Shown here piece by piece: positions 60,586-64,000 of a DNA stretch of 64,000 bases. Positions within the stretch are counted from its first letter, which is position 1. Every line of letters begins with the position of its first letter. This stretch comes from Salinimicrobium sediminilitoris (GTDB lineage Bacteria; Bacteroidota; Bacteroidia; Flavobacteriales; Flavobacteriaceae): positions 434,001 through 498,000 of the forward strand of contig NZ_JAIVCC010000002.1 of the NCBI RefSeq assembly GCF_020866905.1. Direction: 5' to 3'. The notes beneath the pieces were generated by a model. The model saw only the letters and a program-made list of their open reading frames with translations, was not told the DNA's origin and did no database searches. Position numbers and translations under genes: made by a program.

Positions 60586-61125
60586 ATGTTAGACATCTTT
60601 TTTTTCAGCCGGAATCAAATAATTACCACTATTGCCATTCTTTTGGGATTATGGATCCTGCAATTCATTATGAAAAAGGCAGCCCACCGTGTAGGCCACC
60701 GCAGTGAGATCCATATAACCCGTACCAGGCTTATGTTTAAGTACATCAATATCCTGGTCACAATAATCGCTATCTTTCTGCTTTCCCTTACCTGGGGCTA
60801 TAATGCGCAGGAAATTGCGCTTATTTTTTCCTCCCTGTTCGCGATAATTGGAGTGGCCATGTTTGCCATCTGGTCGATACTTAGTAATATCACAGCAGGT
60901 ATTATCCTGTTCTTTTCCTTTCCGTATAAAATTGGGAGCCGAATCAAGATCCATGATAAAGACATGCCTGTAGAAGCTATTATTGAAGACATTAAAGCTT
61001 TTCACCTGCACCTAAGGACTCTCGACGGGGAGTTGATCACCTATCCTAATAACCTCATCCTGCAAAAAGCAGTTTCTTTAGTTGAAAAAGAATATCATGC
61101 AGATGAAGGTAAAGATGCTCTCTAA
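60586..61125 (+). CDS. Small MscS-type mechanosensitive channel protein
   Basis: 179 residues, shorter than E. coli MscS (286). Two or three membrane helices precede the pore helix FAIIGVAMFAIWSILSNITAGI and the beta domain with GSRIKIHDKD and YPNNLILQKAV. The C-terminal alpha/beta domain is largely missing, a short form seen in many Bacteroidota. Opens under membrane tension to release solutes. Confidence 0.86.
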   Translation: MLDIFFFSRNQIITTIAILLGLWILQFIMKKAAHRVGHRSEIHITRTRLMFKYINILVTIIAIFLLSLTWGYNAQEIALIFSSLFAIIGVAMFAIWSILSNITAGIILFFSFPYKIGSRIKIHDKDMPVEAIIEDIKAFHLHLRTLDGELITYPNNLILQKAVSLVEKEYHADEGKDAL

Positions 61126-61148
61126 CATGGTTTGGTGAGGATTCTTGT

Positions 61149-61156
61149 TATATTTG
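61149..61156 (+). promoter_or_regulatory. TAnnTTTG (-7) element before the PIG-L gene
   Basis: TATATTTG lies 23 nt before the ATG at 61180. A TTG at 61132 is 14 nt further upstream, somewhat close for a -33 element. Confidence 0.4.
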
Positions 61157-61179
61157 AAAGCATATCAATAGAAAATCCT

Positions 61180-63708
61180 ATGCGAAAGCTTTTTTGTCTT
61201 TTCCTTTTTTTCATTACTGCTCTTGTTCAGGCTCAAAAACCTGAAAAATTAAGTTCTTCGGAAATCTATTCTGAAATTGAAAAACTCAATTTTCTTGGTT
61301 CTGTTCTATATGTAGCGGCCCATCCCGATGATGAGAATACGAAGCTCATCTCCTACTTTAGCAATGAACTCGACGCCCGCACCGCATACCTTTCTTTAAC
61401 TCGTGGGGATGGCGGACAGAATTTAATCGGCCCACAACTCAGGGAGCTGCTTGGAGTAATTCGCACCCAGGAACTTTTAGCCGCAAGAAAAATAGATGGC
61501 GGGGAACAATTCTTTACCCGCGCAAATGACTTTGGATACAGCAAAACACCGGAAGAAACCCTCAACATCTGGAATGAAGAAGAGGTCCTCAAAGATGTAG
61601 TTCGCACCATAAGATCTTTTAAACCCGACATAATCATCAACCGCTTTGATGCTAATTCGGCCGGGGAAACTCATGGACATCATACCTCATCGGCCATTTT
61701 AAGCAGCCGCGCATTTGATCTTGCCGGGAAAAAATCAGCTTATCCAATGCAGGCAGAGAAGCTGAGAACATGGCAGCCAAAAAAGCTCTTTTTCAACACC
61801 TCTCCCTGGTTCTATGATTCCCAGGAAGCATTTGATGCAGCCGATAAATCCCATTTCCTCACTTTTGACACCGGAGTTTATTTTCCGCTGAAAGGAATGT
61901 CTAATACAGAGATCGCTTCCCTTAGCCGAAGTCAGCATCAGTCCCAGGGCTTTGGAAGCACGGGGACTCGCGGAAGTGCTGCGGAATATATTGAACTCCT
62001 AAAAGGAGAACATCCAAAGAACAACAAAGATATATTTCACGGCATCAACACTACCTGGACCCGCGTACCAGGCGGAAAAGAGATTGGAGAAATCCTCGCC
62101 GGAGTGGAAAAGAACTTTGATTTTGAGAACCCCGCGGCCAGTGTACCTGACTTAGTAAAAGCTTACCGGCTAATCCAAAACCTGGAAGACCAGCACTGGA
62201 GAGAAATCAAGTCGGAGCAAATAAAAACTATAATTGCGGCTTCTCTGGGTCTGTACCTGGAAGCTGTGGCCGGTTCTTCCCTGGCTACTCCGGGAGAAGA
62301 AATAAAACTAAACCTGGAAGCCATTAACCGAAGTGATATTCCCGCAGAACTCGTCTCAATAAAACTATCGCCGACAGGAAGAGAAATCCCTGCGAATCTT
62401 TCCCTTACCAATAACACACCTTCGGCTGAAGAAGTGAATTTTACAATTCCTGAAAATATCAATTTTACAAGTCCTTATTGGCTTAATGAAGAAGGCAGCC
62501 TCGGGATGTATAAAGTCGAAAACAAGGATCTAACAGGTTTACCAGAAACTCCGCAGGAATTAAAGGTGGAATTTATGGTGAGGATCAACGATGAGCATAT
62601 TCCTTTTGAAAGAGATATTACCTATAAGTTCAATGATCCCGTTGCCGGGGAAACCTACAGGCCCTTCGAGGTGGTGCCGGCAGTTTCGGTCACAGTAGGA
62701 ACCGAAGTTATGGTCTTTGCAAACGGTGCCCCGGGAAAGATCCCGGTAACTGTGAAGGCCATGAAAAATAATATTTCGGGAATACTTGAACCCGGGAAAA
62801 TCAGCGGCTGGAAAATATCTCCCGAAAATCACATTTTTAACACCCTTCGAAAAGGTGAGGAACTGACTTTCACTTTTGAAGTGCATCCACCGGCTGTTCA
62901 GGATAAGGTGACATTTAATCCTGTAGCTGTAGTGAACGAAACAGAATATTCAAAAACTGTACTTCAAATGGATTATCCGCACATTCCACTGCAAACACTG
63001 GTGCTTCCAAATAAAACGCAACTTGTAAAACTGGATATCCAAAAAAGAGGAAATTTGATAGGGTATATTCCGGGGGCCGGTGACGTTGTTCCGCAGGCGC
63101 TGGAACAAATAGGTTATTCGGTAGATATGGTGGATCCCGCATATATTTCTGCTTCCTCATTAGCTAAATATGATGCTGTGGTTGTAGGAATACGCGCATA
63201 CAACACTGTGGAAGAACTTCGGCATAGACAGGCCGCACTTTTTGAGTTTGTAGAACAAGGCGGAAATTTGATCCTGCAGTACAACACCAGCCGCGGACTC
63301 GTAACCGAGGAACTCGCTCCCTATAAACTGCAACTTTCGAGGGACAGGGTGACCGATGAAAATGCTGAAGTTAGTTTTCTGGCGCCAAATCATCCTATCC
63401 TGAATACTCCCAATAAAATCACTTCAAAAGATTTCGAGAGATGGGTGCAGGAGCGCGGTCTTTACTTCCCAGATCGATGGGGAAAAGAATTTACTCCCAT
63501 TTTGGCGATGAATGACAAAGGTGAAACTTCAAAAAAGGGCAGTTTGCTTGTGGCGCCTTATGGAAAGGGCAACTTTATTTACACCGGACTCAGCTTTTTC
63601 AGGGAATTTCCCGCCGGTGTACCCGGGGCCTTCAGGCTTTTTGCCAATATGATCTCTTTGGGGAAGAACAAACCTGCTCCTTCAAAGGATAATCACAATT
63701 CGAACTAA
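61180..63708 (+). CDS. PIG-L family deacetylase with C-terminal GATase-like domain
   Basis: About 842 residues from ATG 61180 (MRKLFCLFLFFITALVQA), a signal peptide that fixes the start over a GTG-like frame at 61132. The zinc motif VAAHPDDENTK and later NRFDANSAGETHGHHTSS (His cluster) mark an N-acetylglucosaminyl deacetylase-type LmbE/PIG-L domain (about 30-290). Middle beta-rich regions follow, then a class I amidotransferase-like fold (about 640-830) with YDAVVVGIRAYNTVEEL. It likely acts on amino sugars or glycans in the periplasm. The stop overlaps the next start (TAATG). Confidence 0.87.
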   Translation: MRKLFCLFLFFITALVQAQKPEKLSSSEIYSEIEKLNFLGSVLYVAAHPDDENTKLISYFSNELDARTAYLSLTRGDGGQNLIGPQLRELLGVIRTQELLAARKIDGGEQFFTRANDFGYSKTPEETLNIWNEEEVLKDVVRTIRSFKPDIIINRFDANSAGETHGHHTSSAILSSRAFDLAGKKSAYPMQAEKLRTWQPKKLFFNTSPWFYDSQEAFDAADKSHFLTFDTGVYFPLKGMSNTEIASLSRSQHQSQGFGSTGTRGSAAEYIELLKGEHPKNNKDIFHGINTTWTRVPGGKEIGEILAGVEKNFDFENPAASVPDLVKAYRLIQNLEDQHWREIKSEQIKTIIAASLGLYLEAVAGSSLATPGEEIKLNLEAINRSDIPAELVSIKLSPTGREIPANLSLTNNTPSAEEVNFTIPENINFTSPYWLNEEGSLGMYKVENKDLTGLPETPQELKVEFMVRINDEHIPFERDITYKFNDPVAGETYRPFEVVPAVSVTVGTEVMVFANGAPGKIPVTVKAMKNNISGILEPGKISGWKISPENHIFNTLRKGEELTFTFEVHPPAVQDKVTFNPVAVVNETEYSKTVLQMDYPHIPLQTLVLPNKTQLVKLDIQKRGNLIGYIPGAGDVVPQALEQIGYSVDMVDPAYISASSLAKYDAVVVGIRAYNTVEELRHRQAALFEFVEQGGNLILQYNTSRGLVTEELAPYKLQLSRDRVTDENAEVSFLAPNHPILNTPNKITSKDFERWVQERGLYFPDRWGKEFTPILAMNDKGETSKKGSLLVAPYGKGNFIYTGLSFFREFPAGVPGAFRLFANMISLGKNKPAPSKDNHNSN

Positions 63709-63815
63709 TGGAAGGTCCGAAGAAATATCAGTGGAAAAGATCGTATACCGCAGTTCTTATTGCTAATGCCATCTATATTTTCCTGTTTTACGTACTCATG
63801 ACAATATTCTCCTGA
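63708..63815 (+). CDS. 35-residue membrane peptide before the symporter
   Basis: A short frame (ATG 63708, TGA 63813-63815) overlaps the PIG-L stop codon by one base. It reads MEGPKKYQWKRSYTAVLIAN and then a hydrophobic segment ending in FLFYVLMTIFS. One membrane helix after a positive N-terminus is typical of small transporter-associated subunits. The tight overlaps on both sides support translation. Confidence 0.55.
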   Translation: MEGPKKYQWKRSYTAVLIANAIYIFLFYVLMTIFS

Positions 63816-63816
63816 T

Positions 63817-64000
63817 ATGCAGCAAATCGACTGGATCATTTTAGCCGGTACTCTAGCTTTCATCGTAATCTACGGTGTCTATAAAACGCGCGGCAGCAAG
63901 AATGTTCAGGATTATATACGGGGAGGAAATGAAGCCAGGTGGTGGACGGTAGGACTTTCGGTCATGGCCACACAAGCCAGCGCCATTACTTTTCTTTCCA
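63817..64000 (+). CDS. Sodium:solute symporter, N-terminal part (cut by window end)
   Basis: The frame from ATG 63817 is open to the end of the window. It begins MQQIDWIILAGTLAFIVIYG, then DYIRGGNEARWWTVGLSVMA and SAITFLS, the SSS-family start with the conserved G-G helix and the substrate/Na+ region. It lies 1 nt after the small membrane peptide and downstream of the PIG-L gene, so it may import the deacetylase product or a related sugar. Confidence 0.85.
   Translation, partial: MQQIDWIILAGTLAFIVIYGVYKTRGSKNVQDYIRGGNEARWWTVGLSVMATQASAITFLS

Overview
The window looks like chromosome of a member of the Flavobacteriaceae (Bacteroidota), probably a marine Gramella/Salegentibacter-type lineage; the genus is inference. 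The evidence is the gene content (a CarboxypepD_reg-like TonB-dependent receptor, a fused ResB/CcsA protein, a UbiA-Maf cluster, a HipA/DUF3037 pair and a likely capnine/sulfonolipid enzyme pair), the near absence of Shine-Dalgarno sequences before genes, and several TAnnTTTG elements, the Bacteroidota -7 promoter consensus, just upstream of starts. I see no tRNA, rRNA, CRISPR array or intact insertion sequence.

Region 1 (about 1.1-28.4 kb) is a stress/dormancy-type island. On the minus strand runs pfkB, a Ca-type P-ATPase, a fused HAD/trehalose-phosphatase, a GH65 enzyme, then a three-gene ABC exporter. Flavin reductase, M20 peptidase and a P-loop protein form a second minus-strand operon. 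An Mla-type lipid transporter operon and an azurin-like lipoprotein follow. The core is an orphan response regulator fused to a CRP/FNR-type DNA-binding protein, an Hsp20, three consecutive universal stress proteins, an ATP-cone/PD-(D/E)xK nuclease-like protein, a beta-CASP metallo-beta-lactamase nuclease and two coiled-coil paralogues. A fourth Usp lies at the left end. The set Usp + Hsp20 + PfkB + P-ATPase + HAD/TPP/GH65 closely mirrors the Mycobacterium tuberculosis DosR regulon. TGAC-N4-GTCA palindromes lie upstream of several of these genes.

Region 2 (28.4-31.3 kb) carries a repeat, a possible gene remnant, an HMCES/YedK protein, a HipA-family kinase with its DUF3037 partner, and WrbA. 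Region 3 (31.4-54 kb) is mostly housekeeping: an alpha-oxoamine synthase and a cysteine-synthase-like enzyme (likely sulfonolipid synthesis), oligopeptidase B, YbaB, threonine aldolase, prfB with a programmed +1 frameshift, an ArsC-like protein, a TonB receptor, FumC, HutH, Nnr, GcvT, PCD, YebC, a CDF transporter, a NYN/LOTUS protein and pirin. A broken REP-associated transposase sits at 53.5-54.05 kb.

Region 4 (54-64 kb) has the cytochrome c maturation fusion CcsBA on the minus strand, then a tight plus-strand cluster (DUF2520-like, KdsC-like, SMR transporter, UbiA, Maf, MscS), a PIG-L deacetylase, a 35-residue membrane peptide and a sodium:solute symporter cut by the window end. Dispersed intergenic repeats with GAGRCTGTC-like ends occur at 22.0, 28.4 and 50.6 kb.
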